NCBI RefSeq assembly: GCF_009749385.1 | Contig: NZ_WBIN01000003.1 | Location: 1 to 64,000, forward strand | Origin: Agromyces allii | GTDB lineage: Bacteria; Actinomycetota; Actinomycetes; Actinomycetales; Microbacteriaceae | Length of the DNA: 64,000 nucleotides | Direction: 5' to 3' | In this document: piece by piece, positions 27,593-36,884 of the stretch | Position numbering within the stretch: position 1 is the first letter of the stretch | How the letters are laid out: every line of letters begins with the position of its first letter | The notes under the pieces: model-generated | The model's input: only the letters and a program-made list of their open reading frames with translations | What the model was told of the DNA's origin: nothing | Databases searched by the model: none | Made by a program: the position numbers and the translations under genes

Positions 27593-27994
27593 ATGGATTT
27601 CTGGTCAAACTTCTGGAGCATCATCTGGTGGTTCCTGTGGGCCTTCGTCTTCATCGCCTACCTGATGATCCTCTTCTCGATCGTGGGCGACCTGTTCCGC
27701 GATCACAAGCTGAGCGGCTGGTGGAAGGCCATCTGGATCATCTTCCTGATCTTCGTCCCGTTCCTGACGGCACTGATCTACCTCATCGCGCGTGGCCAGG
27801 GCATGGCGGAGCGCTCGCAGCGTGACGCCCGCCAGGCGCAGGCGGCGGCCGACGACTACATCCGCCAGACGGCGGGCACCGCGGCGAGCCCGTCCGATGA
27901 GATCGCCAAGGCGAAGGGCCTGCTCGACTCGGGCGCCATCACGGCCGAGGAGTTCGCGCACCTGAAGTCGAAGGCGCTGTCGCAGAGCGCGTAA
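27593..27994 (+). CDS. PLDc_N-type membrane protein with SHOCT domain
   Basis: A 133-residue protein: two N-terminal membrane helices (WSIIWWFLWAFVFIAYLMIL and GWWKAIWIIFLIFVPFLTAL) around the short loop SIVGDLFRDHKLS, the pattern of the phospholipase D N-terminal (PLDc_N) membrane module; then a charged helix (RSQRDARQAQAAADDYIRQT) and a C-terminal SHOCT domain (KAKGLLDSGAITAEEFAHLK). No PLD catalytic HKD motif is present. It is divergent from the AI-2E operon, which ends in another SHOCT protein. Confidence 0.85.
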   Translation: MDFWSNFWSIIWWFLWAFVFIAYLMILFSIVGDLFRDHKLSGWWKAIWIIFLIFVPFLTALIYLIARGQGMAERSQRDARQAQAAADDYIRQTAGTAASPSDEIAKAKGLLDSGAITAEEFAHLKSKALSQSA

Positions 27995-28021
27995 GCAGCA
28001 CCGTTCGTCGTCAGACGGACG

Positions 28022-28058
28022 AAGAGGGGGCCGGATGCCACGCATCCGGCCCCCTCTT
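28022..28058. terminator. Strong bidirectional terminator
   Basis: A perfect 17-bp stem (28022-28038 with 28042-28058) closes on a CAC loop: AAGAGGGGGCCGGATGC with its reverse complement. It begins 27 bp after the SHOCT gene and 12 bp from the convergent membrane-protein stop. A-rich and T-rich ends give termination in both directions. Confidence 0.92.
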
Positions 28059-28069
28059 GGCGTTCGTCC

Positions 28070-29242
28070 CTAGTCGCGTGGTGCCGCGGCGGCGGGCACC
28101 GCCTGCGCACCGGCATCCGCCACCGGCTCGCCCGAAGCGCCCGCGGTGCGGAGGAACACGATGATCCAGCTGAAGATCAGGCAGGCCGCCACGAGCTCGA
28201 CGGCCGTGAGGTTGTAGTACCCGATCGCGAAGAAGATCGCGACGACCGCGATCACGACGAGGTACGCGAAGCCGAGCAGCACGAACACGCGCGGGATCGT
28301 GCGGATCAGCCTCGGCAGCCGGATCACGATGATCGCGAAGCAGATCGCCATGCCCGTCGCGACCGAGTTGTGCACCCAGAAGAACTCGTCGACCTTGAAG
28401 ATGCCGACGCACGCGAGGAAGATGCCGACGAGGATCAGCAGCAGGCGCACGGTGTCGCGTCCCTTGCGGTCGGCGGGGTCGGATGCCGGCAGGGCCGCGG
28501 TGGCGTAGCGCGCCACGATCGTGACGATCGCACCCGCGACGATGAGCGTGACGTTGAACGCCATGGCCGAGATGTCGTCGGTCATGCCGAGCGCCGAGAG
28601 GTTCTCCTCCCACCAGTGCTTGTCGCCCGCCGAGAGCATGCTCGCGAGCACGCCCACCACGAGGAACACGGCGAGCACCAGCGACAGCAGCATGGGCGTC
28701 ATGCGCACCGACGACAGGAAGCTCACGTACGCCGACAGGGCGAGCGTGACCCCCGCGAGCGCCGCGGCGGGCAGCGGGAACACGACCGCGTCCTGGAAGC
28801 ACAGCTCCAGCACCGTCGAGAGCGCGAGCCAGCCGAGCAGGGCGATGACGCCGTGCGCGATCGCCAGCGCGGCGATGTCGAACCAGTGCAGCCTCGCGTC
28901 GGGCACGTTGAGGCCCTCGCCGATCTCGTTCCGGAGCGCAGGATTCGGGGTTCGGTCCGCGACGTACCGGCCGAACACGAACGCGGCGATCGCCGCGACC
29001 GCGCCGCCGATGGCCGCGAACGCGCCGAGCGAGCCCCGACCCGCGATCGGGAGGTCCTGACCCCAGAAGAGGAACAGTCCGACCACCCCGCCGAGCACGA
29101 AGAACACGCTGCCGACGAGCAGGGCCGCGGACTCCAGCGACTCCACGTTCGCGCCGGGTGTCTTGAGGATCTGCCTGATCGGCACCGCTTCGCGCTTCGA
29201 CCGCTGCTTCGTCGACGTTGCTCCCGACACGTGCTCTCCCAC
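28070..29242 (-). CDS. Multi-pass membrane protein, DUF998-like
   Basis: A 390-residue integral membrane protein with about ten hydrophobic helices and short loops. The central DKHWWEENLSALGMTDDISA, then MAFNVTLIVAGAIVTIVARY, resembles the DUF998 pattern of a WWxxxxSALG loop before a helix. The N-terminus (about 35 residues) is basic and cytoplasmic, and the C-terminus is an Ala-rich tail. No transport or enzymatic motif is visible. It is transcribed alone. The DUF998 link is by pattern only. Confidence 0.7.
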   Translation of the reverse strand: MGEHVSGATSTKQRSKREAVPIRQILKTPGANVESLESAALLVGSVFFVLGGVVGLFLFWGQDLPIAGRGSLGAFAAIGGAVAAIAAFVFGRYVADRTPNPALRNEIGEGLNVPDARLHWFDIAALAIAHGVIALLGWLALSTVLELCFQDAVVFPLPAAALAGVTLALSAYVSFLSSVRMTPMLLSLVLAVFLVVGVLASMLSAGDKHWWEENLSALGMTDDISAMAFNVTLIVAGAIVTIVARYATAALPASDPADRKGRDTVRLLLILVGIFLACVGIFKVDEFFWVHNSVATGMAICFAIIVIRLPRLIRTIPRVFVLLGFAYLVVIAVVAIFFAIGYYNLTAVELVAACLIFSWIIVFLRTAGASGEPVADAGAQAVPAAAAPRD

Positions 29243-29358
29243 CCCTAGGCCCGTGCCATCCGAGTCGGCACGGCGATTCGGAGATCAGCATGACACCGCG
29301 CGCGCCGACGAGTCCACAGGCTCGACGTGCGGATGCGGCATCCGCCCGACTGCGTCGA

Positions 29359-29390
29359 TGGTCTCGAGACGCTTCGCGCCTCGACCGGCG
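29359..29390 (+). repeat. REP-like intergenic repeat, copy 2
   Basis: Positions 29359-29390 read TGGTCTCGAGACGCTTCGCG, then CCTCGACCGG, the same ends as at 5269-5302 and 55989-56081. It lies in the 156-bp gap between the DUF998-like and DUF2017 genes. Confidence 0.65.
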
Positions 29391-29398
29391 ACCGCGGG

Positions 29399-29890
29399 TC
29401 AGGACGAGATCGGGTCGAGCACCTCGAGCATCGACCCCTGCACGAACCCCGCCCACTCGTAGGCCGCGCGCAGGTAGTCGTCGCGGGTCTCGTCGGACTC
29501 GGTGTCGCCCTCCTCGATGACGCCGACCCGCTCGGCGAGGATCAGCCGAAGATCGGTGAGGAAGGTGAGCCACCCCCACGCCTCGGACTCGTCGAGCTCG
29601 ATCTGCACGACGCCCTCGCCCTCGTGGGAGGCGGTCGCGTCGCGCACGCGCTGGGCCGCCTGGCGCTTGCCGTCGACGAGGCTGTCGCGCGTGTACCGCT
29701 CGAACTCCTGCGAGGCGGCATGGTCTTCGGGGTACGCGTTCGGCAGCAGTCTCCCGAGCGCCGGGTCGTCGACCTCGCCGAGCAGCAGCACCGAGTCGAC
29801 CTGGTCGGCGAGCTCGGACAGCAGCATCGCCTCTTCGGTCTCGAGCACGAGACGGACGCCCTCGCCGTCGCTGCGCCCGGCGACGATCAC
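29399..29890 (-). CDS. DUF2017 family protein
   Basis: A 163-residue soluble protein: GVRLVLETEEAMLLSELADQ, then LLPNAYPEDHAASQEFERYT and WLTFLTDLRLILAERVGV, the usual signature of DUF2017, which lies directly after clpS in most actinobacteria. GTG 29890 overlaps the clpS stop as GTGA. Function is unknown; the fixed pairing with the N-degron adaptor suggests a role in ClpS/ClpCP proteolysis (inference). Confidence 0.88.
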   Translation of the reverse strand: MIVAGRSDGEGVRLVLETEEAMLLSELADQVDSVLLLGEVDDPALGRLLPNAYPEDHAASQEFERYTRDSLVDGKRQAAQRVRDATASHEGEGVVQIELDESEAWGWLTFLTDLRLILAERVGVIEEGDTESDETRDDYLRAAYEWAGFVQGSMLEVLDPISS

Positions 29891-30177
29891 GGCTCGGCCC
29901 TCGACACGGTCGCCTGCAGGCCGTAGCCGTGCATGGCCTGCACGTGGCGTTCCATCGCCTCCCGGTTGCCGGTCGCGACGATCGCCCGCCCCTCGGTGTG
30001 CACGCAGAGCATGAGGCGCTCGGCCTCGTCGCGCGCGAAGCCGAAGTAGCTGCGGAACACGTAGCTCACGTACGTCATGAGGTTGACCGGGTCGTCCCAC
30101 ACGACGGTCTGCCACGGCACCTCGGCCGCGACACGCGTGGTGGTGTCGAGGTCGAGTTCTTCGAGCGTGGAGGTCAC
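29887..30177 (-). CDS. clpS: ClpS, adaptor for N-degron proteolysis
   Basis: A 96-residue adaptor: WQTVVWDDPVNLMTYVSYVF contains the conserved D-D-x-x-x-x-x-x-Y/F-V segment that forms the N-degron pocket, followed by HTEGRAIVATGNREAMERHV and GLQATV at the end. ClpS docks on the ClpC/ClpA N-domain and delivers proteins with bulky hydrophobic N-terminal residues to ClpP. It is translationally coupled to the DUF2017 gene. Note that ClpB in this window lacks the N domain ClpS would need, so ClpC elsewhere must be its partner. Confidence 0.93.
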   Translation of the reverse strand: MTSTLEELDLDTTTRVAAEVPWQTVVWDDPVNLMTYVSYVFRSYFGFARDEAERLMLCVHTEGRAIVATGNREAMERHVQAMHGYGLQATVSRAEP

Positions 30178-30232
30178 GCATCAAGACTGACACGACCGGG
30201 CGGATGACGCGAGTGGGCGTCGGTCGTGCGGC

Positions 30233-30613
30233 TCAGGTCGCGCTGCCCTCGTCGTCGGCGGCGCTCGCGGTCCGCGGCGTCATGAACCACTCGACGAACC
30301 GCTCCGCCCGGCCGTCGGGGGCGAAGTGCACCTCCCAGAGGTTCCAGTAGAACGCATGGCCCGGGTAGTCCACGTGCCCCTTGATCATGCCGAGGCGGTC
30401 GTCCTCGATCAGCACCTCGAGCTCGAAGACGGGCTCGGCGGGCTCGTCCTCGATCCACATCTCGACGATCGCGTCGATGCCGCGCACCGGGTCGGGGTCG
30501 TCGGGTCGGAACCAGTACTCGGCGTCGGCCGTGAAGAGCGCCCGCACGTCGTCGGGCGCCTTGGATCGCCATGCGCGGAGGTACCCGTCCAGCCATCGGC
30601 TCGCCTGCGTCAT
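30233..30613 (-). CDS. SnoaL/NTF2-like domain protein
   Basis: A 126-residue NTF2-like protein: WLDGYLRAWRSKAPDDVRAL, FTADAEYWFRPDDPDPVRGI, IVEMWIEDEP and a long C-terminal strand pair (HAFYWNLWEVHFAPDGRAER, FVEWFM). The pattern is that of a small ligand-binding or isomerase-like fold. No catalytic assignment is possible. It is monocistronic, between clpS and an RlmG-like methyltransferase. Confidence 0.82.
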   Translation of the reverse strand: MTQASRWLDGYLRAWRSKAPDDVRALFTADAEYWFRPDDPDPVRGIDAIVEMWIEDEPAEPVFELEVLIEDDRLGMIKGHVDYPGHAFYWNLWEVHFAPDGRAERFVEWFMTPRTASAADDEGSAT

Positions 30614-30694
30614 GCCCCGTGTCTACTCCACCGGCGGCGGCGCCGTCATGCGGTTGACAGCGGGCTCGGCCAAGTCCTGCTCGGAGCGCGGGCC

Positions 30695-31837
30695 TCAACC
30701 GGCGCGACGCGAGGCGGTGACCGTGAACTTCGGGTCGCGGGCGATCTGCCGCGTCGGGCCCACGATGCGCTCGAGCGCGGGCCGGTAGCGCAGGTGCGAG
30801 TTCCAGACGCACCACAGCTCGCCGCCCGGCGCGAGCACCCGGGCGGCATCGGCGAAGAGGTGCTCGGCTATGCCCGTGTGCAGTGCGGCGTCGGAGTGGA
30901 ACGGCGGGTTCAGCACGATCAGCCGCTGGCTCGCCGCGGGCAGCAGCTCGAGCCCGTCAGCCTGCGTCACGGTCACGCGGTCGGCCACGCCGTTCGCCTC
31001 TGCGGTCGCGCGAGCGGATGCCGCCGCCGCCGCCGAGCGGTCGGTCGCCGTCACCACGAGCCCCGGCCGGGCGCGCGCCAGCCAGGCGGCCACCACGCCC
31101 GTGCCGCACGCGAGGTCGACGGCCGTCGCGGCATCCGGAACCGCATCGCCGTCGTCGAGCGCCGCGAGCAGCAGACGCGTGCCGATGTCGACCGAGGTGC
31201 CCGCGAACACGCCGCCGTGCGCGGCGACCACGAGATCGAGATCGGCGTCGCGCTGCAGCCGCGGCCACGTCGTCGGCCGGGGCGCGTGCACGACCCGCCG
31301 CTCGCTCGCGATCAGCACGCGGGACTTCTGCCGGGCATGCGACACGTCGACCCGGTCGAACCACGTCCCGAGCACCTCGTTCATCGCGAGCGTCATGTGC
31401 TTGAGGCGCCCGCCGGCGACGATGCGGACGTCGGATGCCGCGTGCTCGGCCACGAGCCCCGCGAGCTCGTCGAGCCGGTCGAGCGAGCGCGGCAGCCGCA
31501 TGAGCACGACCCGCGCGCCCCCGAGGAGTTCGGGCGAGAGCGGGAGCGAGAGGGGCACGCGTTCACCCGCGAAGCCGAGCCGCACGGTGTTGCGCGCGAG
31601 CGCGCGCTCGCCCGTCGCGAGGTCCTGGTGCACCCGCACGCCGGACGCGCCGAGCGCCGTGGCGCCCAGTGCGAGCGCGCCGTAGGCGTCGTCGAGCACG
31701 ACCACCTCGCCCGGCCCCGCCGCCGCGATCGCCTCGGCCGCCTCGTCGAGGATCAACCGGTCGGCCGCATCGGACGCCTCGAGCCCGTGGCCCTCGACAT
31801 CGGGCTCGCGGCGCAGCAGTTCGAAGTCCAAGCTCAC
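30695..31837 (-). CDS. RlmG/RsmC-like class I methyltransferase
   Basis: A 380-residue two-domain methyltransferase. An inactive N-terminal Rossmann-like half (VVVLDDAYGALALGATALGA) is followed by an active half with motif I AVDLACGTGVVAAWLARARP, TATDRSAAAAASA, and NPPFHSDAALHTG. The NPPF motif is that of N2-guanine rRNA methyltransferases such as RsmC and RlmG. It probably methylates a guanine of rRNA; the exact site cannot be told. The E. coli homologue RlmG has the same two-domain layout and length. It is divergent from a secreted-protein gene. Confidence 0.85.
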   Translation of the reverse strand: MSLDFELLRREPDVEGHGLEASDAADRLILDEAAEAIAAAGPGEVVVLDDAYGALALGATALGASGVRVHQDLATGERALARNTVRLGFAGERVPLSLPLSPELLGGARVVLMRLPRSLDRLDELAGLVAEHAASDVRIVAGGRLKHMTLAMNEVLGTWFDRVDVSHARQKSRVLIASERRVVHAPRPTTWPRLQRDADLDLVVAAHGGVFAGTSVDIGTRLLLAALDDGDAVPDAATAVDLACGTGVVAAWLARARPGLVVTATDRSAAAAASARATAEANGVADRVTVTQADGLELLPAASQRLIVLNPPFHSDAALHTGIAEHLFADAARVLAPGGELWCVWNSHLRYRPALERIVGPTRQIARDPKFTVTASRRAG

Positions 31838-31905
31838 CCGCCAAGGCTACGCGGAGCGCCATCCTGAGTGCGGGACGCAGACTCGTTTGCTACTCTCGGG
31901 CCCGC

Positions 31906-32616
31906 ATGGGGAACGCACAGTCGACTGGGGAACGATCGGCGGCGCGGCAGAACGCCGGGTCGCGCGTCAGGCGAACCCAGAGGCGCCGACCCCGCGGCAT
32001 CCGCCCGCTCGCGACCTTCTCGGTCGTCGCCGTCATGGGCATCGTCGCGACGCTCTCGCTCGTGCCCGCAGCACCGGTCCCGACCGCGCTCGCGGGCGGC
32101 ACCGACACCGTCGACGGCGCGCAGACCGTCGAGATCGCCGACGGCGTCGAGGCGCAGAAGGTCTCGCAGGAGTCGTACACCGCGGCCACCGGGCCCCAGA
32201 CGCTCGTCGCGGGCGGCACCAACGTCGACTGGGCCAAGCTCGTGCTCATCGACGGAGACTGGCCCGTCACCGAAGAGAACATCACGTTCATGATGCGCTG
32301 GACCCGGCAGGAGAACGGCGCCGACAACTGGTGGAACCGCAACAACCCGCTGAACAACGGGCAGGGGTCCGGCGGCGGATCCGGTCTCGGCAGCTACGTC
32401 GACCTCGTCGAGGCGGCCTTCTACGCGGCGCAGAACATCAAGTCGGGTCGTTACCCCGCGGTCGACGCGGCGCTCCAGCGCGGCGATTCGGCGGATGCCA
32501 CGGCGCAGGCCATCTGGGCCTCCCCGTGGGCGTCGAGTCACTACGGCTACGGCACGCACTGGAGCTCGCGACCCTACGAGGTCATCGAGGCGCCCGCGGA
32601 GGCCTGGGGCCGCTGA
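31906..32616 (+). CDS. Secreted or membrane-anchored protein, possible muralytic-like domain
   Basis: A 236-residue protein. A basic N-terminus (RRTQRRRPRGIRP) precedes a hydrophobic segment (about 40-62) that ends in an Ala-rich possible signal-peptidase site. The mature part has a C-terminal domain of about 120 residues: FMMRWTRQENGADNWWNRNN, PLNNGQGSGGG, AAFYAAQNIKSGRYPAVDAA and WASSHYGYGTHW. NNPLN with an upstream Glu recalls lysozyme/glucosaminidase-like or peptidoglycan-related proteins, but no family is certain. It is convergent with hspR. ATG 31906 lacks a clear ribosome site. Confidence 0.72.
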   Translation: MGNAQSTGERSAARQNAGSRVRRTQRRRPRGIRPLATFSVVAVMGIVATLSLVPAAPVPTALAGGTDTVDGAQTVEIADGVEAQKVSQESYTAATGPQTLVAGGTNVDWAKLVLIDGDWPVTEENITFMMRWTRQENGADNWWNRNNPLNNGQGSGGGSGLGSYVDLVEAAFYAAQNIKSGRYPAVDAALQRGDSADATAQAIWASPWASSHYGYGTHWSSRPYEVIEAPAEAWGR

Positions 32617-32638
32617 GTCGCTCGCCCGGCTCGACCCG

Positions 32639-33061
32639 TCAGCCGCGGTCGAGCGGACGCCAGACGACCATGGCCGTCTCGCGTCGAACACGCGTGCCCG
32701 CGCGGAGCGTGACCACCTCGCCCTGCGACCCGGCCGCGAACACGCGACGGCCCGGACGGTTCAGCATCTCGTCGGCGAGCATGGCCTCGAGCTCGCGCAC
32801 ACGGGCGCGCAGCGTGGTCACCTCGTCTTCGAGGCCGAGCACGCGGCGGATGCCCTCGAGGCTGACGCCCTCGCTCGAGAGCTGGGCGATCTCGCGCAGC
32901 TGCACGACGTTGCGCATCGAGTAGCGGCGCGATCCGCCGGTGGTGCGCGTCGGCGAGACGAGGCCGAGCCGGTCGTACTGCCGCAGGGTCTGCGGGTGCA
33001 TGCCGGCCAGCTCCGCCGCCACCGAGATGACGAAGATGGGGCTGGACTCGTCGACGCTCAC
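32639..33061 (-). CDS. hspR: Heat-shock repressor HspR
   Basis: A 140-residue MerR-type regulator: IFVISVAAELAGMHPQTLRQ, then YDRLGLVSPTRTTGGSRRYS (winged HTH), VVQLREIAQLSSEGVSLEGI, and a coiled-coil (DEVTTLRARVRELEAMLADE). HspR binds HAIR elements together with DnaK and represses the heat-shock operon; release when DnaK is titrated gives feedback. It is the last gene of dnaK-grpE-dnaJ-hspR, 7 bp after dnaJ. Three HAIR sites are in the window: two upstream of dnaK and one upstream of clpB. Confidence 0.95.
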   Translation of the reverse strand: MSVDESSPIFVISVAAELAGMHPQTLRQYDRLGLVSPTRTTGGSRRYSMRNVVQLREIAQLSSEGVSLEGIRRVLGLEDEVTTLRARVRELEAMLADEMLNRPGRRVFAAGSQGEVVTLRAGTRVRRETAMVVWRPLDRG

Positions 33062-33068
33062 GGCCGGC

Positions 33069-34070
33069 TCAGCCCCTCGCCTTGGCGATCAGGTCGTCGC
33101 GCGGGTTCTCGGCGGGCAGTTCGGCCGCGAACTCCTCGAGCTTCTGCTGGGCGTCTTTCGAGAGGTGCGACGGCACGACGACCTGCACCACGGCGAGCAA
33201 GTCGCCCGTGGCCTTCTTCGTCTCGACGCCTCGGCCCTTGACCCGCAGCACGCGGCCGCTCGGGGTGCCGGGCGCGACGCGGAGCTTCACGGGGTCTCCG
33301 CCGAGGGTCGGCACCTGGATCGTGGCACCGAGCGCGGCCTCGGTGAACGTCACGGGAACGGTCACGCGCAGGTTCAGGCCGTCGCGCTCGAACACGGGGT
33401 GCTTGCGCACGGTCACCGTGAGCACGAGGTCGCCGGGCGCGCCGCCGTCGGGCGACGGCTGGCCCTTGCCCGCCACGCGGATCTTCTGGCCGTCGGCCAC
33501 GCCCGCCGGGATGCGCACCGTGATGTTGCGGCCCTCGCCGGTCTGCAGGGTGATCTGGTCGCCCTTGGTGGCGGTGACGAAGTCGAGCGTGGTCGTCGCC
33601 GTGACGTCGCGACCCTTGGTGGGGCCGCCCGCCCCGCGGAACCCGCCGGTCGACTGCCCGAACCGGCCGTTGCCGAAGAGTCCGCCGAGCAGGTCGTCGT
33701 AGTCGCCGCCCTGCTGGTAGTACTGCTGGCGTCCGCCGCGGCCGGCGCCTGCACCGCCGCCGAACATGCCGCCGAAGACGTCGTCGAAGCCGCCGTTGCC
33801 GCCGCCCGCGCCGGGCGCGGTGAAGCGCGCGCCGGAGCCCATGGCTCGAACCGCGTCGTACTCCTTGCGCTGCTCGGGGTCGGAGAGCACCGAGTGCGCC
33901 TCGCTGATCTCCTTGAACTTCGCCTCGGCCGCGGCATCACCCGCGTTCGAATCGGGGTGGTACTTGCGCGCGAGCTTGCGGTACGTCTTCTTGAGGTCGG
34001 CTTCGCTCACGTCTTTCGAGACGCCGAGCACCTTGTAGAAGTCCTTGTCGAACCAGTCCTGGCTGGCCAT
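33069..34070 (-). CDS. dnaJ: DnaJ-type co-chaperone without zinc finger
   Basis: A 333-residue J-domain protein. HPD is at residues 38-40 in RKLARKYHPDSNAG. A Gly/Phe-rich region (about 78-150) follows, then two C-terminal beta-sandwich domains (TTTLDFVTATKGDQITLQTG, VRKHPVFERDGLNLRVTVPV). It stimulates DnaK ATPase and delivers substrates. The four CXXCXGXG zinc-binding repeats of classical DnaJ are missing, so it is a type B (CbpA-like) J-protein. ATG 34070 with GAGGTG upstream was preferred to GTG 34076. The gap to grpE is 85 bp, and 7 bp to hspR. Confidence 0.93.
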   Translation of the reverse strand: MASQDWFDKDFYKVLGVSKDVSEADLKKTYRKLARKYHPDSNAGDAAAEAKFKEISEAHSVLSDPEQRKEYDAVRAMGSGARFTAPGAGGGNGGFDDVFGGMFGGGAGAGRGGRQQYYQQGGDYDDLLGGLFGNGRFGQSTGGFRGAGGPTKGRDVTATTTLDFVTATKGDQITLQTGEGRNITVRIPAGVADGQKIRVAGKGQPSPDGGAPGDLVLTVTVRKHPVFERDGLNLRVTVPVTFTEAALGATIQVPTLGGDPVKLRVAPGTPSGRVLRVKGRGVETKKATGDLLAVVQVVVPSHLSKDAQQKLEEFAAELPAENPRDDLIAKARG

Positions 34071-34155
34071 CGACACCTCATCTCTCGAAGTCTGGTGGAA
34101 AGGGTACGCCGGTCGAGGAGCTGTGCGCTCCCCGACCGGCTCCCGGAACGGATGG

Positions 34156-34740
34156 TTACGCGGGCGTCTTCACGACGACCTTCGCAGCGCGGAGCTGCGT
34201 GCCGCCGAGCGTGTAGCCCGTCTCGACGACGTCGGCGACCGTGTCGACCTCGACGTCGGGCGAGGGCTGCTGGAAGATCGCCTCGTGCTTCTGCGGGTCG
34301 AACACGTCGCCCGGCTCGCCGAACTTGGCGAGCCCGAGGCGCTCGACCGACGCGCGCAGCTTCGCCGCGATCGTGGCGAACGCCGACTCGCCCTCGAGGT
34401 CTCCGTGCTTCTCGGCACGGTCGAGGTCGTCGAGCACCGGCAGCAGCACCGAGACGGTCGCGCCGATGGCGCGCTCCTTCTCGAGCTCGCGGTTGGCCTC
34501 TGTGCGCCGACGGTAGTTGGCGTACTCGGCCGTGACCCGCTTGAGGTCTGCCAGGTGCTCGTCGCTCGGGTCTTCGACCTCGGCGTTCGCCGCGTTCAGG
34601 ATGTCTTCGACCGTGAGCTCGCGCTCGTCGGCCTCGACCCCGTCGATGAGCTCCTCGGGGGTGACGGATGCCTCGGCATCCGTCGCCCCGTCGGCGGCGT
34701 CGGGCTCGGGAACCTGGGGGTTCTCGTTCTCGTCAGCCAT
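34156..34740 (-). CDS. grpE: Nucleotide exchange factor GrpE
   Basis: A 194-residue GrpE. An acidic, probably disordered N-terminus (about 1-50) is followed by a long helix (HLADLKRVTAEYANYRRRTE), then the conserved LLPVLDDLDRAEKHG and ASVERLGLAKFGEPGDVFDP, KHEAIFQQP and a beta-wing ending GYTLGGTQLRAAKVVV. It releases ADP from DnaK. It lies 8 bp after dnaK in the HspR-controlled operon. No thermal-sensor deviation is evident. Confidence 0.95.
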   Translation of the reverse strand: MADENENPQVPEPDAADGATDAEASVTPEELIDGVEADERELTVEDILNAANAEVEDPSDEHLADLKRVTAEYANYRRRTEANRELEKERAIGATVSVLLPVLDDLDRAEKHGDLEGESAFATIAAKLRASVERLGLAKFGEPGDVFDPQKHEAIFQQPSPDVEVDTVADVVETGYTLGGTQLRAAKVVVKTPA

Positions 34741-34748
34741 GCTCGGGC

Positions 34749-36617
<1,869 letters not shown>

Positions 36618-36723
36618 GTGTGTCTCTCCTTCTGCCTGGGGCGGTTCGCGGGCGGATGCCGCGAGCACCCGTCGGCTGTCGATTCGGCCTTCATGGCCGG
36701 CAACCGAAGTTCATTCTGCGGAA

Positions 36724-36744
36724 CTTGAGTCCCGATGACTCAAG
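36724..36744. promoter_or_regulatory. HAIR element 1 upstream of dnaK
   Basis: CTTGAGT, 7 bp, ACTCAAG is a perfect match to the HAIR consensus, ending about 107 bp before the dnaK start. HspR is encoded by the last gene of the operon. Confidence 0.95.
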
Positions 36745-36786
36745 CCTTGCAGTGCTGTTTTGGCGTGTCAAGTCGAGGACTTCAAA

Positions 36787-36807
36787 CTTGAGCACACTTG
36801 ACTCAAC
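36787..36807. promoter_or_regulatory. HAIR element 2 upstream of dnaK
   Basis: CTTGAGC, 7 bp, ACTCAAC is a second HAIR site with two differences from consensus, 42 bp beyond the first. It lies between the divergent dnaK and alarmone-synthetase genes and might also affect the latter. Confidence 0.9.
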
Positions 36808-36884
36808 TCACAGCGCGCATTCAGTATTCCGGCTCGTCCGCACGGTGCGGTGCGCGGCCCCGTCGCAGCCACTAGCCTGCCGTT

